A program made the translations under genes and the position numbers. The notes beneath the pieces are model-generated. The model was not told the DNA's origin. It saw only the letters and a list, made by a program, of their open reading frames with translations, and searched no databases. A stretch of 61,258 nucleotides of DNA from an uncultured Alphaproteobacteria bacterium (GTDB lineage: Bacteria; Pseudomonadota; Alphaproteobacteria; Rs-D84). Location of the stretch: the NCBI GenBank assembly GCA_937888635.1, contig CALARG010000021.1, forward strand, positions 1 to 61,258, in the 5' to 3' direction. Position 1 is the first letter of the stretch. Each line of letters begins with the position of its first letter. Below are positions 16,162 through 24,419 of the stretch, one piece after another.

Positions 16162-17094
16162 TTATAACGATAAAGCCAATTCCATCCAATATGGATCACC
16201 ATTCTGATCAACTGACAAAACACATTTTGCATGTGCACAATTTGTACCTGGTTTTGGAACCGCATAACCTTCAACTGTTTTTTTTGCAGTATTAGCGACC
16301 GACCCTTCTTCGGTATCAGCAGCATTCAATGTCGCAATTGCACCCTGATTGGTAACCGCAATTTCATTTGTCTTTGCCAAACCTTTTTCTGTATCGTTCA
16401 CAGCGTTTGTCAAATTCGTTAAATCAGTTGCCGATGCCTTGGTTGCGATATCCGCTTTATTCTGCGCAATATCTGCTTTGACCTGTGTATCATCATAGGT
16501 TGCAGCACTCTGCGCTTCTGTAATCATTTGAACAACTGTTTTATCCGCTGGGACATCACCAATTGTTGTTTTATCAGCCTTTCCACCCAACGCAGTTTCT
16601 AAGTCCTGAACCTGTGACTGCTGAATAACAGCATTTGCAATAGAATGTGCAACCGAACCACTTTCTGTCGCCGCGCCGTTCAATTTGGTAATCGCATTTT
16701 CATTTGCAGTAATTTTTAAGTCCTGCGCCTCATCAACTTCTGCCTGGGCTGTTTTAACTGCATTTATCTGCTGTTTAACAGAACCATCTTTATTTTCGTC
16801 ACCTGTCAATGTTGCAATAGAATTTTGAATATTTTGCATGTCTTCAGACCCAACCACACCTTCGGTCTTGGTATCCAATGCCTTAATCGCAGTCGCCACA
16901 TCAGAATAGGTAGCAGACCCAACTGTAAATCCACCCTGTGGAATTGTACCAACCTTGGTATCAACAACACCAACCTTTGCATCAACATAGCCCGTTGATG
17001 CAACGCTGATTGGGTCCGCTGCGTTTGCCGCACCTGCAACACTCATCAGGATTGCCGCCATAACACCACCAAACATAATATTTTTAATTTTCAT
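16162..17094 (-). CDS. Secreted coiled-coil fibre-like protein 3 (310 aa)
   Basis: Start at MKIKNIMFGGVMAAILMSVA, with AAAGGAAATAATA upstream; a longer in-frame start lacks support. The signal peptide ends at ANAA, then DPISVASTGYVDAKVG (SxxYVD). The body is heptad-rich with phrases such as ITANENAITKLNGAATESGS and ADIAQNKADIATKASATDL. The C-terminal module is CAHAKCVLSVDQNGDPYWM with the conserved Trp. The signal peptide is nearly the same as in proteins 4 and 6 (MKVKNIMFSG, MRINNIVFSG), showing recent common origin. Same inferred role as its neighbours. Confidence 0.75.
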   Translation of the reverse strand: MKIKNIMFGGVMAAILMSVAGAANAADPISVASTGYVDAKVGVVDTKVGTIPQGGFTVGSATYSDVATAIKALDTKTEGVVGSEDMQNIQNSIATLTGDENKDGSVKQQINAVKTAQAEVDEAQDLKITANENAITKLNGAATESGSVAHSIANAVIQQSQVQDLETALGGKADKTTIGDVPADKTVVQMITEAQSAATYDDTQVKADIAQNKADIATKASATDLTNLTNAVNDTEKGLAKTNEIAVTNQGAIATLNAADTEEGSVANTAKKTVEGYAVPKPGTNCAHAKCVLSVDQNGDPYWMELALSL

Positions 17095-17136
17095 TATTAT
17101 TTCCTTTCTTTTCTTTCGTTTTTTATTTTTAAATGC

Positions 17137-17158
17137 CACCCCAAAATATTATGGGGTG
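17137..17158 (-). terminator. Hairpin after fibre gene 4
   Basis: Stem CACCCCA / TGGGGTG between the two genes. There is no clear U-run, so it may be weak or only a processing hairpin. Confidence 0.45.
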
Positions 17159-17170
17159 ACACTATTTATA

Positions 17171-18211
17171 TTAATTTGCAGCTGGCTTAATCGCATTGTC
17201 ACCATTCAATGTGATTTCATTACCGTCTTTGTCCAAAATCTTAATTGGCGCATATGATACAGCACCCGTTGCATCAAAATTCACCAGATATGTGCCCGCC
17301 GTAGTCACAACAGAAACCTTTTTAGCAATTTCTGCTGCATTATCTGCAATCCCCTGGGTATTTGTAGCAATCGCAGCAACTTTATCTGAATCAACACCTG
17401 AATTAACCGCCTTCATCTGTGTCTCATCCAACTTTGCCTGATAATTTTCGCTCAAATTCAAATTATCAATCGCTGTCTGAACATCATCTGCCGTCTGATA
17501 ACCTTTACCCTGCAATTCGGTTTCATCAACATATTTGCCATTTGCCAAGGCATCAGCAATAGACTTTGCAACCGAACCTTCTGTTTGCGCATCTGCATTC
17601 AATTTTGCGATACCCTCCGTATTACCCTTAACATCCTGCATCAGGGTTGCAATACCTTGGCTGCCGTTTCCACCACTCAAAGTATTAATCGCCGCGGTAT
17701 TCGCCTGAATATCAGATTCAGCTTCGGTCATACGTGTTGTCAAACCCGAAATATCTTCCTTGTTGGTTGTAATTTGAGCAACCGCCTCAGAATCAATCCC
17801 AGAATTAATTGCCGCCTGTTGTTCAGTCGTCAATGTATCCTGCTTACCTGCCAAGGCTTCCTGAACAGTAATATCTTCGCCCTGTTCATTCTGCAATGTC
17901 CCAATTTTCTGATCCAAGGCATCCGACACAGACACTACATTGCCTTCTGCGTCAACACCAATCTTCTGCTCCAACGCCTCTACAGATTGTTTTGTTGCCA
18001 ACGATGACAGGTCAACATTCGCAGAAATTGTTGTTGTGCCATCTGCCTGTTCTGCAATATCAATCCCCTGCCCTTCGGTCAATTTTGCCTGCAATTTTGC
18101 ATCAGCATAGTCTTTTGAAATCAAAGACACATCTGCCGCAACCGCTGCCCCACATACGGTCGCAAATACTGCCGCCGCAAAACCAGAAAACATAATATTT
18201 TTTACTTTCAT
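17171..18211 (-). CDS. Secreted coiled-coil fibre-like protein 4 (346 aa)
   Basis: Signal peptide MKVKNIMFSGFAAAVFATVCGAAVAA, then DVSLISKDYADAKLQAKL (SxxYxD variant). The body contains tail-fibre-like phrases such as LAGKQDTLTTEQQAAINSGI and ETQMKAVNSGVDSDKVAAIA. The C-terminus YLVNFDATGAVSYAPIKILD matches the terminal module but has Tyr in place of Trp and a 15-residue extension. AAGGAAGGAAAAA precedes the ATG. No promoter was recognised between it and the gene upstream; the gap is only 37 bp, so it is probably co-transcribed with gene 5. Confidence 0.75.
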   Translation of the reverse strand: MKVKNIMFSGFAAAVFATVCGAAVAADVSLISKDYADAKLQAKLTEGQGIDIAEQADGTTTISANVDLSSLATKQSVEALEQKIGVDAEGNVVSVSDALDQKIGTLQNEQGEDITVQEALAGKQDTLTTEQQAAINSGIDSEAVAQITTNKEDISGLTTRMTEAESDIQANTAAINTLSGGNGSQGIATLMQDVKGNTEGIAKLNADAQTEGSVAKSIADALANGKYVDETELQGKGYQTADDVQTAIDNLNLSENYQAKLDETQMKAVNSGVDSDKVAAIATNTQGIADNAAEIAKKVSVVTTAGTYLVNFDATGAVSYAPIKILDKDGNEITLNGDNAIKPAAN

Positions 18212-18248
18212 TTTTTCCTTCCTTTCCTTTTTTAATCTTTTGAATTTT

Positions 18249-19436
18249 TTACTTCAAAATCTCTACTGACAACCATGTCACATTACCTTCTGCATCAACA
18301 GACATCAGCAATGTTTCACCCGCCGCAGGCGTCCGGCCAGCAATCTTGTCCATTGTGACTGCCTTGGCATCAATATCTGCTGTTGCAACCATATCCTTGA
18401 ATGCCAACGCTTTTAAATCTGCAGTATTTGCCTTCTTGGCCAATTCCGCATTAACAGTCTCCGTTTTTGCATAAGACCCTAATTCTGACTTGGTCGCCAA
18501 ATCAGCAGTTGCCGTTGTAATTGCACCTTGAACCTGTTGTGCTGTTTGATAGCCTGCGGCCTCTAATGTATCAACGCGACCTTCAACCGCATCAACCGTT
18601 TCAATTGTTGCGTATGTCTTGGCAACATCTTCAGACTTTGCATAACTGCTCAGATCAATATTAGAAGAATCAATAACCGCCTGGTCAATCTTGGCATTCA
18701 AATCAGTAACCGCCGTTTCCAACGCAGACTTATCCGCCTTAGTTGCAATTGCCGCCTTGTTATCTGCAACATCCTTTAACAAACCAGAATCCGCCGAACC
18801 AACAACATTTGTTATCTGTTGTGTCACCTGCTGTTCTGTCACATATGTTTCTGATGCTGTTTTTTGCGTCACATATGTATTCTGGGCATCAGTTTTGGTC
18901 AGATAATTATTTGATATATTTTGTTCCAAATTCTGAATCGTTTCTGCCGATACCTTCTTTGCCAATTCTTCATCAACATATGATTTTTCTGCCAAGCCTT
19001 CCACCGATGGGATTTCTGGCTTGTCCGACAAACTGTTATATGAACCCGTTGTCGCCACTTCAGACAACCCCGAAATATTTTCCACCGCCAACGGATTTTC
19101 AGCCGTAATCACATCCTGCTTGCCCGCCATTTCCGAGTGCAACTCATTAATCGCCGGAATTGCCAGTTTTGCCTCTGTGTCTAACTGAATCCAGTTGTCA
19201 TCAGCATCTCTGCTATTCAACATATCACGCAACACAACCTGATTCTCAAAAAGCTGATTATCGTTTGTGTTCATGGTTCTGCTCATAGGCGTAGTTGTGC
19301 TATCAACATAGTCTATAACCTCAAAAAACAAATCATCTACATACTCTTCACTTGCGTAATTTTCCGCTGAATATGCCACATTAGACAATGCAACAAAAAT
19401 ACAAAACGGCAGCAAAAAAGATGTTTTCCTTGTCAT
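18249..19436 (-). CDS. Secreted coiled-coil fibre-like protein 5 (395 aa)
   Basis: Signal peptide MTRKTSFLLPFCIFVALSNVAYS, then AENYASEEYVDDLFFEVIDY (SxxYVD). The body includes the phrase TGSYNSLSDKPEIPS, which is frequent in phage tail fibres and gut bacterial surface proteins, then repeated YLTKTDAQNTYVTQKTASET-type beta units and coiled coil. The C-terminus LLMSVDAEGNVTWLSVEILK is the clearest form of the terminal Trp module. AGAGAAGAAAA lies upstream. A DNA segment encoding the SYNSLSDKPEIPS region is shared with fibre gene 6, a sign of recombination between neighbours. Confidence 0.75.
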   Translation of the reverse strand: MTRKTSFLLPFCIFVALSNVAYSAENYASEEYVDDLFFEVIDYVDSTTTPMSRTMNTNDNQLFENQVVLRDMLNSRDADDNWIQLDTEAKLAIPAINELHSEMAGKQDVITAENPLAVENISGLSEVATTGSYNSLSDKPEIPSVEGLAEKSYVDEELAKKVSAETIQNLEQNISNNYLTKTDAQNTYVTQKTASETYVTEQQVTQQITNVVGSADSGLLKDVADNKAAIATKADKSALETAVTDLNAKIDQAVIDSSNIDLSSYAKSEDVAKTYATIETVDAVEGRVDTLEAAGYQTAQQVQGAITTATADLATKSELGSYAKTETVNAELAKKANTADLKALAFKDMVATADIDAKAVTMDKIAGRTPAAGETLLMSVDAEGNVTWLSVEILK

Positions 19437-19498
19437 TTTTCTTCTCTTATCAATATTTATATTAATTCCCAGCTGTACTATTAATTTAAATCACAACC

Positions 19499-21826
19499 CT
19501 ATATTTCAGGAACAGTACCACCAGAACTGCCACCAACAATGTCACTGGTCAATTTCCATGAATACGAACACTTCTTACTGGTACATGTTGCTGACAACAA
19601 ATATTTTCCAGTCCCTGGATTTTCTGGCGTCGCCATATAGCCTGCCAAATCATCCTGACTCGCAAAACCTTCTGTCGCTGTTGTAATTGCATTTTGAACA
19701 TCGGTTGATGTCTGATAACCAGCATTTTTCAAGTTGGTTATTTCGGTCGTGTTACCATTAACCAATGCCTGCAGGGCATCCAACGCAGATGTCGTTGCAT
19801 ATCCTGACAAATCAACACTACCACCCGATGCAGCACCTGCAATCTTCTCGTCAACTTCTGCCTTGGTATAAACATTTGATGTTTTTGCATATTCTGCCAA
19901 TGAATCAGAAACCGCCTTCAATGCAGTTGCCGTCGCATAGTCACCCGACGCCTGTTTGTTGGCAATTTGCGCTTCTAAATTCGTACGCAGGGTCTCCAAT
20001 TCTTCACTTGTCACCAAATCATTCAACGCGCTTGCATCTGCCTTGGTTGCCAATTCTGCTTTGGTCGCCAGATTTGCCGTTGATGGAATTTCCGACTTGG
20101 TCGCATAATCATCCAACGCCGCACTGGTAATATACCCTGCATCATTTGTAAACACAGAAACATCAGTTGGCACAGTTGGAATCAAGGCCTTGACCCCATT
20201 AATCGCCGCAGTTAATTCCGCATCAGACGCATAGGTATCACCTAAATTATTAATTGCTGTCTGCAATGCAGTCACAGTCGCAACATCTGCCTTGCCTGAC
20301 TGCAAATCAGAAATCGCGGCATTAATTCCTGCCAGATCTGCTTCTTCTAAATAATCGCCCGCATCTTGCTTTGCTGCGATTTTATCTTCTAATGCCTGCA
20401 ATTCTGCACTGGTCGCCAATCCCGCAATTGATGGGATTTCCGGTTTATCCGACAAACTGTTATATGAACCCGTTGTTGCGACTGCCGCCAAATCACCTGT
20501 CTTGGCATAATCGGCCAACTCGGCCTTGGTTGCCAAATCTGCCGTTGCTGTCGTAATTGCACCCTGAACATCTGTTGATGTCTGATAACCAGCACTCTTT
20601 ATCGCGTTAATCTCAGACGCATTCCCACTCACTAACAGCTGCAGGGCCTCCAAGTCAGATGTTTTTGCATATCCGGACAAATCAATCTGACCTCCCGAAA
20701 CCGCATCTGCAATCTTCTGATCAACTTCTGCCTTGGTATAAGAATCACCCTTTAAATCTGCCAACGAATCAGAAACCGCCTTCAACGCAGTCGCCGTCGC
20801 ATAGTCACCCGACGCCTGTTTGTTGGCAATTTGCGCTTCTAAATTCGTACGCAGGGTCGCCAATTCTTCACTTGTCACCAAATCATTCAACGCGCTCGCA
20901 TCTGCCTTGGTTTCCAATTCTGCCTTGGTCGCTAAATTCGCTGTTGATGGAATATCTGTCAACTTGGCATAACCATCCAAACTTGGGATTTGAATTGCCA
21001 AAATCGCATTCTGTAATCTGGTTTCAACTTCACTCAATTCACCCTTTGTTGAATAAGTATTCCCCAAATTATTAATCGCTGTCTGCAATGCTGTGACCGT
21101 GCTTGCATCTGCCTTGTCAGATTCCAGTGCATTAACCGCATTCTGCAATTCCGCCAAATCAGATTCTTCTAAATAATCACCTTTATCCTGCTTTTCTGCG
21201 ATTGCGGCTTCCAATGTTGTCTTTAATGTATTTAACGCACTTGCATTTGCCTTCAGCAACAATTTCGCATCCACATCATCAACCGTTGCATACTGACTCA
21301 AATCAATCGCCTTGACCGCAGCATCCACCACACCAATCGCATCTCGCAAATCCTGTTCAGTCGCATTCAATTCGCTTTTCTTCGCATAATCCGCACTAAT
21401 CGTCGCAACCGACGCCTGCAAACTTTCAATCGCAGCCTTATCCGCACCACCTGTTTGCAAAGTCTCTACTGTATTTTTTAATTCCTGCAATTGCGCCGCT
21501 GTCGCATAATCACCCGCCGCATGCTTGGCTGAAATTTCTGCCTGCAACGCCCTTTCCAAGGCCGCCAAATCACTATGCGTTGCAAAATTCTTAAAATCAG
21601 GCATATCATGCTTTAACAAGAAGTTTGAAACATCCAGTGTTGACTTAACAACATTATCGGAAATTTCAATCCCTTCACCCGCGGTCAGGACATTTTGTTT
21701 CTGCGCCAAAGCATCATCAACATAAGTTTTACTGGCCAGATTAACAGTCGCCGCACTTGCCACACCGGCAACCGACGCCAAGATCGTTGCCATAACACCA
21801 GAAAATACAATATTATTAATTCTCAT
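19499..21826 (-). CDS. Secreted coiled-coil fibre-like protein 6 (775 aa), internally duplicated
   Basis: Largest member. Signal peptide MRINNIVFSGVMATILASVAGVASA, then ATVNLASKTYVDDALAQKQN (SxxYVD). At least three repeats of a long module (LEAQIANKQASGDYATATAL, LKAVSDSLA, YTKAEVDQKIADA, SGYAKTSDLEALQ) make up the rod. Two copies are ~95% identical at DNA level over 188 bp. The terminal module is YLLSATCTSKKCSYSWKLTS, with two cysteines and a Trp, then a short Gly/Ser tail. AAGGAAGGAAGAG upstream. Such repeats allow length variation by unequal recombination. Confidence 0.75.
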   Translation of the reverse strand: MRINNIVFSGVMATILASVAGVASAATVNLASKTYVDDALAQKQNVLTAGEGIEISDNVVKSTLDVSNFLLKHDMPDFKNFATHSDLAALERALQAEISAKHAAGDYATAAQLQELKNTVETLQTGGADKAAIESLQASVATISADYAKKSELNATEQDLRDAIGVVDAAVKAIDLSQYATVDDVDAKLLLKANASALNTLKTTLEAAIAEKQDKGDYLEESDLAELQNAVNALESDKADASTVTALQTAINNLGNTYSTKGELSEVETRLQNAILAIQIPSLDGYAKLTDIPSTANLATKAELETKADASALNDLVTSEELATLRTNLEAQIANKQASGDYATATALKAVSDSLADLKGDSYTKAEVDQKIADAVSGGQIDLSGYAKTSDLEALQLLVSGNASEINAIKSAGYQTSTDVQGAITTATADLATKAELADYAKTGDLAAVATTGSYNSLSDKPEIPSIAGLATSAELQALEDKIAAKQDAGDYLEEADLAGINAAISDLQSGKADVATVTALQTAINNLGDTYASDAELTAAINGVKALIPTVPTDVSVFTNDAGYITSAALDDYATKSEIPSTANLATKAELATKADASALNDLVTSEELETLRTNLEAQIANKQASGDYATATALKAVSDSLAEYAKTSNVYTKAEVDEKIAGAASGGSVDLSGYATTSALDALQALVNGNTTEITNLKNAGYQTSTDVQNAITTATEGFASQDDLAGYMATPENPGTGKYLLSATCTSKKCSYSWKLTSDIVGGSSGGTVPEI
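19902..20089 (+). repeat. Intragenic 188-bp repeat, copy 1
   Basis: Direct repeat with 20766-20953, equal length, about ten mismatches counted by eye. In frame with fibre gene 6. Confidence 0.85.
20766..20953 (+). repeat. Intragenic 188-bp repeat, copy 2
   Basis: Direct repeat with 19902-20089; the distance between copies is 864 bp (288 codons), so recombination would delete an exact number of codons. Confidence 0.85.
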
Positions 21827-21850
21827 CTCTTCCTTCCTTTTAGCAACCTG

Positions 21851-22756
21851 TTAGTCAACCAGAACATCAACCCATTCCATTTTACCTTCTGCATTTTTCT
21901 GCAACATCAAGAAACCATTCTCGCCCACAGCTTCAGCCGCACCACCAAAATTCAGTTTGTCAGCACCGACAGAATCATCTGGAATTTCATAATCTAACAA
22001 AGCCTCGTTAACTGTTTCTTCAACGACCAAATTAACCGTCTCTTCTACAATAGGCACAACATCATCTTTCTTGGCATAATCACCCAACAAAGTATCCGTT
22101 TCTTCCTTGGTATAGTATTTATCCTGAACCCCATCCAAGGCCGCCTGCAACGCATCAATTTCTGCCATACCCACAAAGTCAGTTGCCAAATCATAAACCA
22201 TAACATCTTCGCCCTGCACAACCGTCAGAACACCATCTGCATATTCAACCGTTGTTGAACCGCCTGTTATCTGTGATAAATCTGCCGCCAACGCATCAAC
22301 ATCCAACTTAATCGCATCTAACTGTTCGGAAACACTTTCACCATTTTCACTAAAACCAACAAAGCTTTCCAGTTCTTCTACACGTTCGCGCAAATCGTTA
22401 CCTGAACTGCCCGCACCTGGCTTATTCGCCCCAGAAATTGAAGACCCACCACTAATCGCACTGGACCCAGACAAGTATTTACCAATTGACAAACGCGGCG
22501 TTGACGCTGCACGCGTTGAGCCCGAGCGGGTCGCCCCCGTATTTGCACCTGCAACATTATTCACGCGCATTGACCCCGCACGCACAGAATTAATTGCACC
22601 ACCATCCGACTTGGCCGCCGCCGCGCCAGATGCACTGGTATATGTTCCTGCCCCGCCCAGCGCACGCACCGAAGACGCACCAAAAGAAGGCATCGCCACA
22701 GATGCACACAACACACAAACGATTGACAGCGTTGATATTTTCAGTTCATTTCTCAT
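21851..22756 (-). CDS. Secreted fibre-like protein 7 (301 aa), divergent N-terminus
   Basis: Signal peptide (ISTLSIVCVLCASVAMPSFG, cleaved near GASS). There is no SxxYVD motif. Instead there is a 100-residue Ser/Ala/Gly/Arg-rich low-complexity region (GGAGTYTSASGAAAAKSDGG), then LRERVEELESFVGFSENGES and YYTKEETDTLLGDYAKKDDV, the latter a tail-fibre-like unit. The C-terminus FLMLQKNAEGKMEWVDVLVD is the shared Trp module. It is first of the seven in transcription order, 25 bp before gene 6, and has its own strong promoter with GATTC. Confidence 0.75.
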   Translation of the reverse strand: MRNELKISTLSIVCVLCASVAMPSFGASSVRALGGAGTYTSASGAAAAKSDGGAINSVRAGSMRVNNVAGANTGATRSGSTRAASTPRLSIGKYLSGSSAISGGSSISGANKPGAGSSGNDLRERVEELESFVGFSENGESVSEQLDAIKLDVDALAADLSQITGGSTTVEYADGVLTVVQGEDVMVYDLATDFVGMAEIDALQAALDGVQDKYYTKEETDTLLGDYAKKDDVVPIVEETVNLVVEETVNEALLDYEIPDDSVGADKLNFGGAAEAVGENGFLMLQKNAEGKMEWVDVLVD

Positions 22757-22781
22757 ATTGCATTCTCTCTACTTGTTTTCA

Positions 22782-22811
22782 ATTTTATCACAATCAGCGA
22801 ATCGGGGTCAA
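22782..22811 (-). promoter_or_regulatory. Promoter of the fibre gene 7-6 unit, with GANTC
   Basis: Minus strand TTGACC (22811-22806), 18-bp spacer starting CCGATTCG and ending TTGTGA, then TAAAAT (22787-22782). Confidence 0.75.
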
Positions 22812-22840
22812 CCCTCTTTTTTGACACTTTTTCTATTTTT

Positions 22841-23521
22841 TTAGAAATCGTATCTTACCCCAACAGAAAATGAATTATTTATAATCATATCCACATCTGT
22901 TTTCAGCCAATATCCACCGGAATACGCAACACCTTCTGCCTTGACATCTGGCCCAAACAAGAACGACAATCTATAACGAAAATCCAAACTTACACTGTCT
23001 GTTAATTTATGCGAATAACCTGCCATCAAATCAAACTTTGGCGAAACAGTGCGTTTATCCGAATCAAATGTATACCAGCTTAAATCAACCTTTGGAATTG
23101 CGATTCCCAAACCACCGCCAACATAGGCATTATTTGCGAAATCATACATCATATTAACCGACAAATATGGTATAGTTAATTTAAAATCTGCACCATAACC
23201 ACTGTCTGTAAACTGCCCGATTAAGCCACCTTCTACTTCACCACGCCAATTTGCATTTGCTACATGCCCAACCGCCAAAGAACCACCAAAAACAGGCTCA
23301 AACGAAAAACTCTCAGATTTGCCATCTATCTCCAAATCATCAGACGAGTATTTATTCTTCCAACTAAGCAGTGACATTTCGCCACGAACAACACCATACC
23401 ACGCACCATTCAACCAATGCGATGGCGCATTATCCACCGGCCTTACCACAGAATACTTTGGCGCAGAAAACGCCGGTACAGTTAACATTGCCAATACTGC
23501 AAAAGATACAATTTTTTTCAT
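22841..23521 (-). CDS. Small outer-membrane beta-barrel protein (226 aa)
   Basis: Signal peptide MKKIVSFAVLAMLTVPAFSA, then alternating amphipathic strands with turns (WYGVVRGEMSLLSWKNKYSS; GGSLAVGHVANANWRGEVEG; YLSVNMMYDFANNAYVGGGL) ending SVGVRYDF with terminal Phe. This resembles the 8-stranded OmpA/OmpW-like or surface-antigen barrels (OMP_b-brl). The chosen ATG has AAAGGAAAAGGGG before it; the longer reading frame runs into ftsE and is rejected. Its position at the head of the fibre locus makes a partner role in display conceivable, but this is speculation. Confidence 0.8.
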   Translation of the reverse strand: MKKIVSFAVLAMLTVPAFSAPKYSVVRPVDNAPSHWLNGAWYGVVRGEMSLLSWKNKYSSDDLEIDGKSESFSFEPVFGGSLAVGHVANANWRGEVEGGLIGQFTDSGYGADFKLTIPYLSVNMMYDFANNAYVGGGLGIAIPKVDLSWYTFDSDKRTVSPKFDLMAGYSHKLTDSVSLDFRYRLSFLFGPDVKAEGVAYSGGYWLKTDVDMIINNSFSVGVRYDF

Positions 23522-23546
23522 AATTACCCCTTTTCCTTTTTTCCTA

Positions 23547-23575
23547 AGTATATCACAAAACGCACACACAACCAA
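23547..23575 (-). promoter_or_regulatory. Promoter of the small barrel gene
   Basis: Minus strand TTGGTT (23575-23570), 17-bp spacer ending TTGTGA, then TATACT (23552-23547): the extended -10 shared by exported genes here. No GANTC. Confidence 0.65.
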
Positions 23576-23587
23576 ACACAAAAACAT

Positions 23588-23616
23588 TTGACCGCATATA
23601 ATTTTTTTTCTATATT
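23588..23616 (+). promoter_or_regulatory. Promoter of ftsE, probable leaderless start
   Basis: TTGACC, 17-bp spacer, TATATT, then only CCAACC before the ATG. Transcription would begin at or next to the start codon; no Shine-Dalgarno exists. Confidence 0.75.
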
Positions 23617-23622
23617 CCAACC

Positions 23623-24417
23623 ATGGAAGACAGGACAGCAATATCATTTGCAAATGTGGCCGCCCGTTATGACGGAACGCCCGATATCTTAACCGATGTT
23701 TCATTTAACATCAGCGGTGGTGGTTTTTACTTTTTATCTGGCGCATCTGGCGCGGGAAAAACCACATTACTAAGATTAATATATCAATTACACAAACCAC
23801 ACCGTGGCCAGATAAAGTTATTTGGAAAAACAACAAATGACATGTCGCGCAACGAAATAAACAAATTACGCCAGAAAATGGCAATTGTCTTCCAAGAATA
23901 CTCATTACTATCCCATATGTCCGTATTTGATAACATCGCCCTGCCCCTGCGCGTTCGTGGCATACCAGAGGCTAAGATAAAAAAACTGGTGGCCAAGGTT
24001 CTAGATTGGGTCGGCCTGGGCAAATACGCCGACGCAAACCCCAAATCATTGTCCGGCGGGCAACAACAACGCGTATCTGTTGCACGCGCTATTATTGTTC
24101 AGCCTGCTATTTTACTGGCCGACGAACCGACCGGTAATTTAGATGACGAAAACGCATCACGCCTGATGGAATTATTTATCCAAATGAACAAAATGTTTGG
24201 CACAACAATTATTTTGGCCACGCACAGTAAAAAGTTAATGGAAACATACAAATTCCCAGTTATTCGTGTTGATAACCATCGGGTCGTTTTTACCGGCAAA
24301 TCCGCACCATCTGAACCCAAGACTGATTCAGAACCTAAGAAAGTATGGCGTGGTCCAAAGCCACAAAATTATTTCACAGAATTATCTAAACAATTTGACG
24401 ATATTGGGAACGCATAA
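23623..24417 (+). CDS. ftsE: Cell division ATP-binding protein FtsE
   Basis: ABC ATPase that with FtsX drives periplasmic murein hydrolase activation at the septum. 264 aa, with a ~40-residue C-terminal tail beyond the usual ~225. Walker A SGASGAGKTTLLRL, Q-loop VFQEYSLL, signature LSGGQQQRVSVARA, Walker B ILLADEPTGNLDDEN and the H-loop ATHSKK are intact. It starts a four-gene unit with ftsX, a DUF218 gene and plsC, an arrangement common in alphaproteobacteria. Confidence 0.95.
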   Translation: MEDRTAISFANVAARYDGTPDILTDVSFNISGGGFYFLSGASGAGKTTLLRLIYQLHKPHRGQIKLFGKTTNDMSRNEINKLRQKMAIVFQEYSLLSHMSVFDNIALPLRVRGIPEAKIKKLVAKVLDWVGLGKYADANPKSLSGGQQQRVSVARAIIVQPAILLADEPTGNLDDENASRLMELFIQMNKMFGTTIILATHSKKLMETYKFPVIRVDNHRVVFTGKSAPSEPKTDSEPKKVWRGPKPQNYFTELSKQFDDIGNA

Positions 24418-24419
24418 AT

